A stretch of 64,000 nt of DNA from CAG-390 sp045644325 (GCA_045644325.1 JAZRGT010000077.1:1-64000); one strand, 5' to 3'; counted from the first letter of the stretch, positions 7,779 to 16,006 are shown. The notes: generated from the sequence alone by a model not told the origin. Numbers and translations are program-made.

Positions 7779-10291
7779 TTTACATACATCTTTCTTGCAG
7801 GCATCATAATGCCTCCGATCACCGCCGCGGCGGCTGTTATCCAGATCGCGAGCATTCCCCAATCTGAGCCAAAGAGCGACATTTCTGCAGAACCGAGAAG
7901 TATCGGTGTTCCCGCGAGAAGGTTGAGAAAGTTTAGGGGTTCTGCCGCGCTGATGCCGAATCCGACACAGAATGCGGGCAGAAGTGTGAGAACTATCACG
8001 GTTCCGAGCACAGGCAGATATCTGCAAAGCAACTCGGAGAGCGCGCAAACGAGCATTGCCATCAAAAGCGCGCCCGTTATGCGTAAAACGAGGAAGACCG
8101 CCATATAACCGCCCACGGTCAGCGCGGGCGAGAGCGCGGCAAATTCCCTGATCGAAACGATGGGTGCTGACATTGCGGGCATTTCGTAATTGCCGAAGAC
8201 AGAAAGTATATCGATCACACTCGTCAGCAAAGTCAGGGCAAGCGACATTATTGCGGCGCTGACGAGCTTTGCCGAGAAGGTCTGCTCGCGTCCCTTTTTG
8301 GTCGAGCGGAGTATTCTTGCAAATCCGCCCTTTTCGCCGCGCGAGAAATATTCGGATGCGAATATGCCCGCAAGCAGGAGAAGTATTGCGGTATAGAGGA
8401 ACAGATCTGCGTCGCCCGAATAGAGCTTGTGCCAGCCGGTGTCATAGACGAACCATCCGCCGTTGTCCGCCTCGGCGAGATACTTTGCGTGGTCTTCTAT
8501 AACCTTCAATAGTTCGTCGCGCGATTCGGCGTAGTTGTAGCGCGCAAGATAATCGTAGTATTCATTGAAATCGACCTCGCCGTCGCGGTATGCATTCTGC
8601 ATCTGCTCCCTTTGACGCAGGATCGAGTCGATATCCTCTCTCTCGGCGCGGATATAATCGAGCTTTTCATAGGTAAGCTCGCCTTCGAGATGGGTCATAT
8701 ATCCGTAGTAAACCTCATCCGAATACGACTTCGGCGCGCTGTAAAGCTCCGTGGAATACGCCGTTTTCACGCAAAGGATCAGCACAAGCGCGATTATGAA
8801 GCGCGAGGAGATCAGGCTCTTGAATATCTCCGCCGAAACGAGAGAGGATGAAAAGCTTCTGATCTCGTGTTTTCTTCTGACACCTAATCTTGAAAGAAAT
8901 GCGGAAAGCTTTCCGACAGCGATACGAAGCTCTGCCTTTGCGGTATCAATAAAGGCAAAGCTGATACCAACGAATCCGCGGGCATGCATTACGGCGCAAA
9001 ATACCGCACAAGCCACGGCAACAACAGCAAAGGTTATTATAATAAATGGCAAATAACCGCAGAGTGCACCAAAAATATTGAGTGAGCGGAATCTCTCGAA
9101 AAGTCCGTTTACCTCGGCAGCACCCGCAAGATTCAGCACTTGAATCCCTCGCGAGGAATCAACGTTCGAATAAAGCAGGAAGCTCGTTCCCCAGACCGCA
9201 AATCCGCCGACGAATATCACGGCGTAGTTCGAGAACACCACCGATATTGCCGCAACGGCGAAAGAAAGGAGCAGAAAGGTCAGTATTTTTATTCCAAACG
9301 ATGCAAGGAAATATTCACCGACCGTGATCTGATACGGCGCAAGAGTAAAATCGCCAAGTGCCTGAAGCACGTTCATCGGCGAGGAATACCCGCTTCTCAT
9401 ACCAAATACGGCAAAGGTCGATAGGGTGAATATCACAACGGTCAGCACCGAAGCGATCACAAGCGTCAGAAGCTTTCCGACTGCCGTCGTCATCCTTCCC
9501 TCGCGCGTACTGCGAAGCACGGAGAGAAAGCCGTTCTGCTTTTCCTGTGCAAAAACGAGCGCGGAGAACATTATAACCGTCACGGCGATAAAGAAGTTGA
9601 CCGTGGCGTAGCTGAAATACTCATCCCAGCCGTAGATATATTCCACGCCTATTCGCGTGTTTCGGAGAAGCTCGCCGTAAAGCTCGATTATCTTCATCTG
9701 ATAGCGGTAGACGTAATCGCTCTCGTCCGCACCTATGGAGGGGAGCGATTCGAGATTGCGCTGCGCGCTTTCGATAATGGGCTTTATCTTGTCGGGATAA
9801 GCCTCGGCGGCTTCGATGGCTAAATAGAGTGAGCGGAAAAGCGATTCATCCGAGATCCGATCGGAATTTGAATACTTATTTGGGTATTTTTCGGGCACGA
9901 AATCATCGTTCCCCGCAGCCACAGCTTGCTTCATAAGCTCGTTTTGTTCTTCGTTGAAAGCGAGGATCTTTTCGTAATGCGCGTCATATTCCTCGGGTGC
10001 GGCGAAATATCCTTCGACAAAGCGCGCGATCATTCGGTTTTCCGATGCGGTGCGAGTGCTCTTGACACTCGTCCAGGCTATCGCGGAGTTGATCAGCAGC
10101 ATAACCAGAAGGAATATCCACAAATAGCGCGCGGAGAGTATCTTTCGCATTTCATATCCAATGACAGAAGCAAGAGGCTTTTTATCTCTTTTCCTCTTTG
10201 CCGCCGCGATCAGCGCCTCGTCCGAGCCCGCTTCTGTTATCCATTTATCGGATATTGAGCCTATTCCAACGAATAATTCTGCACTTCTCAT
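7775..10291 (-). CDS. Double ABC-2 permease with anti-sigma-like N-terminal tail
   Basis: 838 residues. Residues 1-40 (IGSISDKWITEAG..., then a Lys/Arg cluster) are cytoplasmic and look like the short tail with which many clostridial ECF anti-sigma proteins start. The two locus relatives (2753-5110 and 21366-23768) lack this tail and begin directly at the pre-helix segment. From about 57 the protein follows the double-permease plan: helix, ~150-residue extracytoplasmic region, bundle with LRSTREGR (259-266), then a second half with LRSTKKGR. Its ATG overlaps the sigma gene stop by 4 bases (ATGA). Inference: the transporter itself holds the sigma factor. The fold is clear; the anti-sigma role is a hypothesis. 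Confidence 0.8.
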   Translation of the reverse strand: MRSAELFVGIGSISDKWITEAGSDEALIAAAKRKRDKKPLASVIGYEMRKILSARYLWIFLLVMLLINSAIAWTSVKSTRTASENRMIARFVEGYFAAPEEYDAHYEKILAFNEEQNELMKQAVAAGNDDFVPEKYPNKYSNSDRISDESLFRSLYLAIEAAEAYPDKIKPIIESAQRNLESLPSIGADESDYVYRYQMKIIELYGELLRNTRIGVEYIYGWDEYFSYATVNFFIAVTVIMFSALVFAQEKQNGFLSVLRSTREGRMTTAVGKLLTLVIASVLTVVIFTLSTFAVFGMRSGYSSPMNVLQALGDFTLAPYQITVGEYFLASFGIKILTFLLLSFAVAAISVVFSNYAVIFVGGFAVWGTSFLLYSNVDSSRGIQVLNLAGAAEVNGLFERFRSLNIFGALCGYLPFIIITFAVVAVACAVFCAVMHARGFVGISFAFIDTAKAELRIAVGKLSAFLSRLGVRRKHEIRSFSSSLVSAEIFKSLISSRFIIALVLILCVKTAYSTELYSAPKSYSDEVYYGYMTHLEGELTYEKLDYIRAEREDIDSILRQREQMQNAYRDGEVDFNEYYDYLARYNYAESRDELLKVIEDHAKYLAEADNGGWFVYDTGWHKLYSGDADLFLYTAILLLLAGIFASEYFSRGEKGGFARILRSTKKGREQTFSAKLVSAAIMSLALTLLTSVIDILSVFGNYEMPAMSAPIVSIREFAALSPALTVGGYMAVFLVLRITGALLMAMLVCALSELLCRYLPVLGTVIVLTLLPAFCVGFGISAAEPLNFLNLLAGTPILLGSAEMSLFGSDWGMLAIWITAAAAVIGGIMMPARKMYVK

Positions 10292-10827
10292 AGAGATATT
10301 CCTCCCTTCAATAAAAACTCTTTAAGTTGCTTGCGCGTTTTTGAAAGTATTTTACTTATGTTATTTTCCGAAAGACCGGTTACGGCGGCAATCTTTTTGA
10401 CCTGCTCGGAATAAAAATATCTTCGCACGAATATCAGCGCGTCGAGCTTCGGCAAGGAATCAAGGAAACTGTCAATGCATTTTCCTATCTCGACCGATTC
10501 GTAATCGGGCATTTCCGCAGGTATGCATTCGTCAAGCTCAGCAAGAATCGCGCTCCGCTTTTGCCGATTTTGCGCCTTGACAACATTCAACGCGAGATTT
10601 CTGATTATTCTGCAGGCGTAGCTCTTAAGTGAAGTGGGCCGCTCGGGTGGAATCGAATTCCAAAGGCGAAGATACAGGTCGTTCAGACATTCCTCCGCAG
10701 CCAGCTCGTCGCCCGTGATATCGAGAGCAAGCTTCAGGCACAAAGCCTTGTATTTCTTTTCAAAAAGACTAAGTCCCGCTTCATCGCGCTCAAATAGCAA
10801 CTCGATAATTCTCTGCTCGTCGTTCAT
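10288..10827 (-). CDS. ECF-type RNA polymerase sigma factor
   Basis: 179 residues from ATG 10827, which has GGAGG 8 bases upstream; the longer frame to 10902 has no ribosome site. Region 2 covers about 8-80 (LFEKKYKALCLKLALDITG, AAEECLNDLYLRLW, SYACRIIRNLALN). Region 4 covers about 117-170, with a helix-turn-helix (VKKIAAVTGLSENNISKILS). It has no region 1 or 3, as in group 4 sigma factors. First gene of the locus A operon and translationally coupled to the tailed permease. Both a sigma-A promoter and a motif shared with locus B precede it, so autoregulation is plausible. Confidence 0.9.
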   Translation of the reverse strand: MNDEQRIIELLFERDEAGLSLFEKKYKALCLKLALDITGDELAAEECLNDLYLRLWNSIPPERPTSLKSYACRIIRNLALNVVKAQNRQKRSAILAELDECIPAEMPDYESVEIGKCIDSFLDSLPKLDALIFVRRYFYSEQVKKIAAVTGLSENNISKILSKTRKQLKEFLLKGGISL

Positions 10828-10851
10828 AATACCGCCTCCTTTCTTTCGTCC

Positions 10852-10866
10852 TTCATTATATAAGAC
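10852..10866 (-). promoter_or_regulatory. Shared motif, candidate ECF promoter -10 region
   Basis: Read on the minus strand, this is GTCTTATATAATGAA, identical to 15992-16006 ahead of locus B and preceded in both places by an A-rich GAAAAAA tract. It lies 25 bases upstream of the sigma start codon. Assignment to the ECF factor is inference. Confidence 0.5.
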
Positions 10867-10892
10867 AACGTTTTTTCTGTTTTCTGCAATAT

Positions 10893-10921
10893 ATTTTAAC
10901 ACTTTTTTATTTTTACGTCAA
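10893..10921 (-). promoter_or_regulatory. Sigma-A promoter of the sigma/transporter operon
   Basis: On the minus strand TTGACG (10916-10921) and TAAAAT (10893-10898) are 17 bases apart. Confidence 0.55.
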
Positions 10922-10940
10922 GCGAAGCAATGACATAAAT

Positions 10941-10976
10941 TCACCGCCAAGCGAGGCAGGGCTCGCTTGGCGGTGA
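10941..10976 (-). terminator. Hairpin after the LytTR/DUF3021 operon
   Basis: A 15-bp perfect stem (TCACCGCCAAGCGAG / CTCGCTTGGCGGTGA) starts 4 bases beyond the DUF3021 stop codon. The U-run on the minus strand is weak. The core ACCGCCAAGC recurs at 13440-13478, on the other side of the operon. Confidence 0.6.
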
Positions 10977-10979
10977 GTT

Positions 10980-11417
10980 TTATTCGGTTCGGCGTTGCTT
11001 TTGCTTCAACGCTTCATTGACCTTTTTGGTATTTGCTTTGGTTACCGAAAAGATCACGACCCAGATCGATACGAATCCGATGATGAATATCAAGCTGAAA
11101 ACGATAATGGGCATCACTCCGTTTTCGAGCCAATCGTTGAGAAGATAGGTGATAAGATAGCAGACGTACAACGCCCCTCCGTGGATCAGGATGGCAATCA
11201 TTAAGGGCAGCCGCTCTATGCGGTAAACGACATTCAAGCCGCCCGCGACGAATGCGAGGGTGTATAACGAAAATATTCCCACGCAAAGCTGACCTACGCT
11301 CAGCTCTTCAAAACCCACAGCGCGGTTCAGTATCAGATATACGACCGTCAATACGATCGGTCCGAAGCCTCCGGCAATCAGTCCGCGGAGAAAAAACTCC
11401 GATGCAAGCTTTTTCAT
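10980..11417 (-). CDS. DUF3021 family membrane protein
   Basis: 145 residues with four hydrophobic segments (about 11-30, 42-62, 72-94, 100-125) and a basic C-terminus ending in KQKQRRTE. The size, the four-helix layout and the position directly after a LytTR gene match DUF3021. In several Firmicutes such proteins are the membrane partner that restrains the LytTR regulator. Its ATG follows the LytTR stop codon without a gap. Confidence 0.8.
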   Translation of the reverse strand: MKKLASEFFLRGLIAGGFGPIVLTVVYLILNRAVGFEELSVGQLCVGIFSLYTLAFVAGGLNVVYRIERLPLMIAILIHGGALYVCYLITYLLNDWLENGVMPIIVFSLIFIIGFVSIWVVIFSVTKANTKKVNEALKQKQRRTE

Positions 11418-11855
11418 TTATTCATACCTCCTTCTGATCTCTGCAAAGCAGCGCCTTGAAACGTATTCGCGGTATCCGCAAACAAACACGGCGTCAACTC
11501 CTCCGCTGAAAACCGCATCAAAGCGCGTGATACGCTGCTCATTCGCAATAGCTGATTTGTTGATACGGATAAAGTACGATGGCAAGATCGCCTCTAAATC
11601 GCGAAGTCTGTCGCGGACGGTGTAGCGATTGCCCGCCGTGTCGATTGCCACAACTTTTCTGTCGATAACGGTTATGCATTCGATTTCCGCAAAAGCAAGC
11701 CTACGCATTGCATCGTCGCGGTATACCATAATGCTGTCCGCACCCGTATATCCGCGGACGAGATTTTCTATCTGCTCGCTCAGAGCAGACGGTGCGTGAA
11801 CCGTCACGGTCACCGATTCCTCCGCATTTTTATCTATTATGAGTTTATATTTCAT
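11418..11855 (-). CDS. LytTR DNA-binding regulator
   Basis: 145 residues from ATG 11855 with AGGA upstream; the longer frame to 11894 overlaps the permease. Residues 1-45 form a small N-terminal domain. The LytTR domain covers about 46-143: hydrophobic strands IECITVIDRKVVAI, then YTVRDRLRDLEAILPSYFIRINKSAIAN, the usual signature, then the C-terminal GGVDAVFVCGYREYVSRRCF. It is a stand-alone LytTR without a receiver domain. Together with DUF3021 it probably controls the ABC genes of its own operon. Confidence 0.88.
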   Translation of the reverse strand: MKYKLIIDKNAEESVTVTVHAPSALSEQIENLVRGYTGADSIMVYRDDAMRRLAFAEIECITVIDRKVVAIDTAGNRYTVRDRLRDLEAILPSYFIRINKSAIANEQRITRFDAVFSGGVDAVFVCGYREYVSRRCFAEIRRRYE

Positions 11856-11863
11856 AGTTTTTC

Positions 11864-12595
11864 CTACTGTTTTTTCATTTGTCCGATAAAGCACAGCACC
11901 GCCGCCGCAGAAGCAATAACACTATAAATAACGATCGGCAGAACGTGCGCTCCCGCAGCCTCAAAATTTCCGCTGAAAAGTGCTTTTTCAAATTCTACAG
12001 CATGAAGAAAAGGTAACGCCTCGGCAATCTTACAAAACGCACCGCCGACGAGCTTCAGATCAAACCAAACTCCCGAAAGCCACGCCGAGAGATTAGTCAG
12101 CAACGCTCCGCAAATACCGCCGACCTGCTTGACTCCGAAAATACTTCCGCAAAGAAGTCCGAGCGCAATATTGAATATCGCCATCGGAATTATCCCGATC
12201 ACGGCATAGATCACGTTCACGCTGACGGTCAGCCCGAGCGGTATCGCAAAAAGATAGCAGATAACGGTCTGTCCGAGCGCGATTGGGAGGATCGGAAGCA
12301 TATATCCGAGAATGAAATCAAGTCCCGTCAGCGGAGTTGTGTAAAGCCTCTGCAAAAGCGCGCTTTCGCGGTCCTTGGCAACCAAGGTTGCAGAAAAAAG
12401 CGTCATAAACGAAAGTCCGAAGACGGTGATGCCGGGAGTCAGCGTGTCGATCTCAAACATACTCACAGGGACGTTTGCTTGAATTGCGCTGAGAAGCAGT
12501 AGCAAAACAAGCGGAAAACCGAGCCCGAAGCAGAGATTGAGCGGATCGCGCAAAATTTCCTTCGCGCATCTTCTCGAAAAAGTCAAAAGCCTCAT
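11864..12595 (-). CDS. ABC-2 type permease
   Basis: 243 residues with six predicted membrane helices (first about 22-41, last about 220-238) and the ABC-2 hallmark of short loops. ATLVAKDRESALLQRLYTTP is the typical cytoplasmic coupling segment after helix 2. The start overlaps the ATPase stop by 4 bases. Unlike the permeases of loci A and B it is of normal single length. The substrate is unknown; drug or peptide export is common for LytTR-linked pairs. Confidence 0.85.
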   Translation of the reverse strand: MRLLTFSRRCAKEILRDPLNLCFGLGFPLVLLLLLSAIQANVPVSMFEIDTLTPGITVFGLSFMTLFSATLVAKDRESALLQRLYTTPLTGLDFILGYMLPILPIALGQTVICYLFAIPLGLTVSVNVIYAVIGIIPMAIFNIALGLLCGSIFGVKQVGGICGALLTNLSAWLSGVWFDLKLVGGAFCKIAEALPFLHAVEFEKALFSGNFEAAGAHVLPIVIYSVIASAAAVLCFIGQMKKQ

Positions 12596-13320
12596 ACCGC
12601 ACCCTCCTTTACGATAGCAACGAAAGCGGATTCGAAGTCACCGACGCCCGCACGAGCCTTCAGTTCATCGGCAGTTCCGACGGCAAGAAGTCTGCCGTCC
12701 TTCATAATGCCGATCCTGTCGGAAAGTGCCTCGGCTTCTTCCATATAATGCGTGGTCAGAATCACGGTTGCCCTCCCCTTCAGGGAACGGATCACATCCC
12801 ACAGAGCATGTCTTGCGATAACGTCGAGTCCGAGTGTGGGCTCATCGAGAAAGAGGATTTCTGGTTCGCCGATCAACGCCATTGCAATACTGAGGCGGCG
12901 TTGCCATCCGCCCGAAAGCTTGCCGGCTTTTCGTTTCAAAACTCCGTCAAGATCAAATTGCGCGGAAAGCTCACCGATCTTCTCTTGTGTTTTCTCTTTT
13001 GAAAAGCCGTGAATACCGCAGATCAGCTCAAGATTTTCTTTCACAGAAAGGTTCGGTGCAACCGCGGTCTCCTGCGGAGACACGCCGATTATGCGCTTGA
13101 CCTCGTCCGCTTGTCTGATTATACTGTATCCGCCCACAAAAGCCTCGCCCGCAGAAGGCTTACTCAAGCCTGTCAGCATTTTGACGGTCGTAGTCTTGCC
13201 CGCGCCGTTGACGCCGAGCAGAGAAAACAGCTCGCCGCGCTCGATTTCCAGATCAAGAGAATCAACAGCGGTCAGCTTTTTATAGCGTTTGACAAGACCG
13301 ACCATTCTGATAGCCTGCAT
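12592..13320 (-). CDS. ABC transporter ATPase (LytTR operon)
   Basis: 242 residues. It has Walker A GVNGAGKTT (about 36-44), signature LSGGWQRR, Walker B EILFLDEPTLGLD and H-loop TTHYMEEAE, the DrrA/CcmA type that partners ABC-2 permeases. The start at ATG 13320 has GGAGG 9 bases upstream. First gene of the operon ATPase-permease-LytTR-DUF3021. Confidence 0.92.
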   Translation of the reverse strand: MQAIRMVGLVKRYKKLTAVDSLDLEIERGELFSLLGVNGAGKTTTVKMLTGLSKPSAGEAFVGGYSIIRQADEVKRIIGVSPQETAVAPNLSVKENLELICGIHGFSKEKTQEKIGELSAQFDLDGVLKRKAGKLSGGWQRRLSIAMALIGEPEILFLDEPTLGLDVIARHALWDVIRSLKGRATVILTTHYMEEAEALSDRIGIMKDGRLLAVGTADELKARAGVGDFESAFVAIVKEGAV

Positions 13321-13349
13321 TTATCTTATCCTCCGTTCCATTTTTATAT

Positions 13350-13355
13350 ATTATA
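13350..13355 (-). promoter_or_regulatory. Probable -10 box of the LytTR operon
   Basis: TATAAT on the minus strand, 30 bases ahead of the ATPase start. No good -35 is seen, which fits activation by the LytTR protein. Confidence 0.4.
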
Positions 13356-13439
13356 GCACAAAATCACGCAAAAATCTATGATTTTGCCTCTTCGGTCATT
13401 TGCGGCGGCTCATCGGTTACAGCAGTGAAAATTGAATAT

Positions 13440-13478
13440 ATTTTTACCGCCAAGCTTCGTCTGCTTGGCGGTAAAAAT
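13440..13478. repeat. Hairpin with the same core as 10941-10976
   Basis: A 16-bp stem (ATTTTTACCGCCAAGC / GCTTGGCGGTAAAAAT) has A/T arms on both sides, so it can terminate in both directions. It lies between the LytTR operon promoter and the convergent-facing small genes. The rest of 13356-13546 shows no gene. Confidence 0.55.
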
Positions 13479-13546
13479 ATGATCAATGAGTAATTTTCAG
13501 CGTTATTAATACTTCTATTACTCTCACGCAAATAATCCCATAAAAA

Positions 13547-13642
13547 TTAATATTTATTTTTAAAAAATATTCCTCTAATTAAGCCAAATTCCACGCCGCC
13601 AAGAAAGAGTCCAATACGTTTTCCTTTTGAAGCCTTTTTCAT
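13547..13642 (-). CDS. Small hypothetical protein, 31 residues
   Basis: A short frame starts at ATG 13642 with AGGTG 6 bases upstream, 15 bases after the stop of the 115-residue gene and probably cotranscribed with it. The product starts MKKASKGKRIG and is basic, with a short hydrophobic middle (LFLGGVEFGLI). No family is recognised. The evidence is the ribosome site and position only. Confidence 0.4.
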   Translation of the reverse strand: MKKASKGKRIGLFLGGVEFGLIRGIFFKNKY

Positions 13643-13657
13643 AGTATCACCTTCTTT

Positions 13658-14005
13658 TTAAAGTTTATATTCTATTTCAATAGTAGATGAATTACCACTT
13701 GGTGTGGTGTGAAGTATCTTATCCCCTGGTCTCATGCTCTGTCTCATTGCATTACAAACCGAAGGCATATAATTCTTAAGATCCAATTCCTTATGAATAT
13801 CACCTGATTTTAACACAAGAATTGTTTTACCCTCTAATCTCGCATTTTCTTTCAAAGTTTGGATGTGATTTCTGATATCTTCTGTTGACATTTTGTACAC
13901 CTCCGATTTTGATTCGTTATTTTGCGCCCTCATTAATTCGGCTACCTGTTCTTCTAAAACTTGAATTCTTGTCATCAATTCAAGAATAATCTTTTCATAA
14001 TTCAT
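13658..14005 (-). CDS. Conserved hypothetical protein, 115 residues
   Basis: Residues 1-27 form an amphipathic coiled-coil helix (ILELMTRIQVLEEQVAELM). A compact C-terminal domain follows, with SGDIHKELDL, PSVCNAMRQSM, GDKILHTTPSG and the ending EIEYKL. I recall this C-terminal pattern from small unannotated Firmicute proteins, often in accessory regions, but no function is known to me. The gene is A+T-richer than its neighbours. A sigma-A promoter lies upstream. Confidence 0.75.
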   Translation of the reverse strand: MNYEKIILELMTRIQVLEEQVAELMRAQNNESKSEVYKMSTEDIRNHIQTLKENARLEGKTILVLKSGDIHKELDLKNYMPSVCNAMRQSMRPGDKILHTTPSGNSSTIEIEYKL

Positions 14006-14037
14006 TTTCTAACGCCTTTCTTGTAAATTACATTAGT

Positions 14038-14066
14038 ATTATATCACATTTTCATAAGTTTGTCAA
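14038..14066 (-). promoter_or_regulatory. Sigma-A promoter of the 115-residue gene
   Basis: On the minus strand TTGACA (14061-14066) and TATAAT (14038-14043) are 17 bases apart. Confidence 0.75.
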
Positions 14067-14133
14067 TAGTATCCTAATAGAATTCTATAGTTTTACCTAT
14101 TAAATCTTTTACAATAATTAAGTTCGTTTTCAC

Positions 14134-14162
14134 TTGACAATCGACACAAAAACAGTTATAAT
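14134..14162 (+). promoter_or_regulatory. Sigma-A promoter of the ceramidase-like gene
   Basis: TTGACA (14134-14139), 17-base spacer, TATAAT (14157-14162); perfect consensus. Confidence 0.85.
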
Positions 14163-14194
14163 ATAATCATCACTTAAAACGGAGGCTACACGCC

Positions 14195-15676
14195 ATGTCA
14201 AAGCTCAGATTCGGTTGGGGCGAGGTTTCGCTCGTTCCCGAAGGAAAAAAGATAAATCTTGCAGGTCAGTTTTACGAAAGAATAACCGACGAGGTTCGCG
14301 ATCCGATCGCGGTCACGGCGCTTGCCGTTGAGGGCGAGGATATCGCCATCTTCTGCTCCTGCGACCTTGAAAGCACAAGCTACACCCTTCTCTGCGCTGC
14401 CAGAGATATACTGAAAAACGAAAAAAACTTTCCTTATTATAATAAGGTGATCGTCAACGCGATCCACTCGCATACCTCGATCTCCTACTCTAACTACAGT
14501 GACGCCTACGGCAGCACGCTGAGCGTCCTCGATAAATACATTCCCGAGGGCGTTGGTTACGAGGAATTCACAAAGGCGGATTCGGGCGATCTGCTCGACG
14601 GCGAGGCGGCTTTTGATTTTATCGCACATAAGATCGCCGATGCGGCTGTCCTTGCCTATGAAGATCTCAAGGCGGGAAAATATGCTCCCGGCTTCGGTCG
14701 CGCAGCTGTCGGAATGTGCCGCCGCGTTTGCTATGATGACGGCAGCGCGAAGATGTGGGGCGACACCAATTTCGCCAACTTCACCGAGCTCGAGGGCGGA
14801 AACGACAGCGGAATTGAGATGCTTTTCATCACCGATGAGAACGAAAAGCTCACGGGTGTCGTTGCAAACCTTGCCTGCCCCGCGCAGACACTTGAACACA
14901 GAAGCATCATATCCGCCGATTTCTGGGGCGACGTCAAGAAGAATCTCCGCGCGAAATTCGGCAAGGACGTTCATCTGCTCCCTCTCTGCTCTCCCGCGGG
15001 CGACCAGTGCCCCCGCGATATGATCCGTTGGGTCGAGCCCGAGACACCTATCAATGATCCCAACATCATCCGCGAAAATGTGCCCTACCGCCGTGCAGAT
15101 CCCTCGATGTTCGATATCAAGGGCTGTGTCCGCGCAGCTCGCAGAATTACCGATGAGATCCTTTACGCTTACGAGGATATCGAAGCCTATATTTCCGATG
15201 CGGAATTCGTCCACAAGGTAATTAATCTTGATATGCCCGTCCGCCGTGTGACTATCGAGGAAAAGGACCGCGCACTCGAGGCGATCAAGTCCTTCTTCGC
15301 AAATCATAAGGGCACTATCACCTTCAAGGACAGCGCCGCAATGCACGTACACGCGGGAACCGTCACAAGATACGAGGTTCAGCAGACGGTCAACACCGAC
15401 GAGATCGAAATTCACGTCCTGAAGCTCGGCGACGTTGCGTTCGCAACCTGCCCCTATGAGCTCTTCCTCGACTTCGGCAATCGCATTCGCTCGCGCAGTA
15501 AAGCCGCACAGACCTTCCTCGTTCAGCTCTGCTGCGGAAACAAGGGATATCTGCCCACGGAAAAGGCAGAAAAGGGCGGTCACTACTCCGCATACGTTTC
15601 AAGCGGCACCTCGGGCCACGAGGGCGGCGACCTCCTCGTCCGCAAGACGCTGACCGAGATCAATAAGATGTTCTAA
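14195..15676 (+). CDS. Neutral/alkaline ceramidase-like protein
   Basis: 493 residues, GGAGG ahead of the start. The N-terminal ~330 residues resemble the neutral ceramidase N-terminal domain. They show an early GEVSLVPEGKKINLAG strand, VIVNAIHSHTS (the His-rich zinc loop), LACPAQTLEHRS and LCSPAGDQCPRD (where ceramidases have the nucleophile serine region). There is no signal peptide, unlike secreted ceramidases, so it probably acts in the cytoplasm on an amide-containing substrate. Such signal-less homologues are usually of unknown specificity. Single gene with its own promoter and terminator. Confidence 0.75.
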   Translation: MSKLRFGWGEVSLVPEGKKINLAGQFYERITDEVRDPIAVTALAVEGEDIAIFCSCDLESTSYTLLCAARDILKNEKNFPYYNKVIVNAIHSHTSISYSNYSDAYGSTLSVLDKYIPEGVGYEEFTKADSGDLLDGEAAFDFIAHKIADAAVLAYEDLKAGKYAPGFGRAAVGMCRRVCYDDGSAKMWGDTNFANFTELEGGNDSGIEMLFITDENEKLTGVVANLACPAQTLEHRSIISADFWGDVKKNLRAKFGKDVHLLPLCSPAGDQCPRDMIRWVEPETPINDPNIIRENVPYRRADPSMFDIKGCVRAARRITDEILYAYEDIEAYISDAEFVHKVINLDMPVRRVTIEEKDRALEAIKSFFANHKGTITFKDSAAMHVHAGTVTRYEVQQTVNTDEIEIHVLKLGDVAFATCPYELFLDFGNRIRSRSKAAQTFLVQLCCGNKGYLPTEKAEKGGHYSAYVSSGTSGHEGGDLLVRKTLTEINKMF

Positions 15677-15712
15677 AAAAGAAAGCAGAGGCGCGCCTCT
15701 GCTTTCTTTTTT
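15675..15712 (+). terminator. Terminator of the ceramidase-like gene
   Basis: An 18-bp perfect stem (AAAAAAGAAAGCAGAGGC with its complement) begins at the stop codon and ends in a U-run. Confidence 0.9.
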
Positions 15713-15784
15713 ATAAAAGATGAATGATCCACCTGATGATTTTATACAAAAATTCAATACATATTTAGCTATTTTATCAAAAAT

Positions 15785-15877
15785 AGTTGCGTATGCAACT
15801 AAATTATACAAAATCACGAGCAGTTTTTTGTGCAATATGCACAACTATCAAATGTATCAGATGTGCAAGCATCCAAA
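15785..15877 (+). promoter_or_regulatory. Three-element operator-like array upstream of locus B
   Basis: Three conserved blocks are AGTTGCGTATGCAACT (15785-15800, 6-bp inverted arms), TGCAATATGCACAA (15831-15844) and TGTGCAAGCATCCAAA (15862-15877). The same blocks occur at 19617-19709 with identical spacings (46 and 31 bases start to start), and the same 118 bases from first block to -35. All three carry a TGCA/ATGC core, so one regulator binding at multiple sites is likely. Confidence 0.6.
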
Positions 15878-15902
15878 ATTTTCCGGAGCGTTTGATTTGC
15901 AC

Positions 15903-15931
15903 TTGACAAGGCATTTTTTCTGTGCTACAAT
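15903..15931 (+). promoter_or_regulatory. Sigma-A promoter ahead of lipoprotein 16035
   Basis: TTGACA (15903-15908), 17 bases, TACAAT (15926-15931). A second candidate promoter motif follows 60 bases later. Confidence 0.7.
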
Positions 15932-15991
15932 TTGAGTGTAAGATATATTAAAAAATGAGTAAAAAAGCGTGACCCAAAAAGAAAAAAATGC

Positions 15992-16006
15992 GTCTTATAT
16001 AATGAA
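15992..16006 (+). promoter_or_regulatory. Shared motif, candidate ECF promoter -10 region
   Basis: GTCTTATATAATGAA, identical to the motif in the leader of the sigma operon (10852-10866) and again preceded by GAAAAAAA. It lies 29 bases ahead of the lipoprotein start. Confidence 0.5.

Noticed and set aside
14198..15583. 461-residue minus-strand frame
   Set aside because: Antisense to the ceramidase-like gene.
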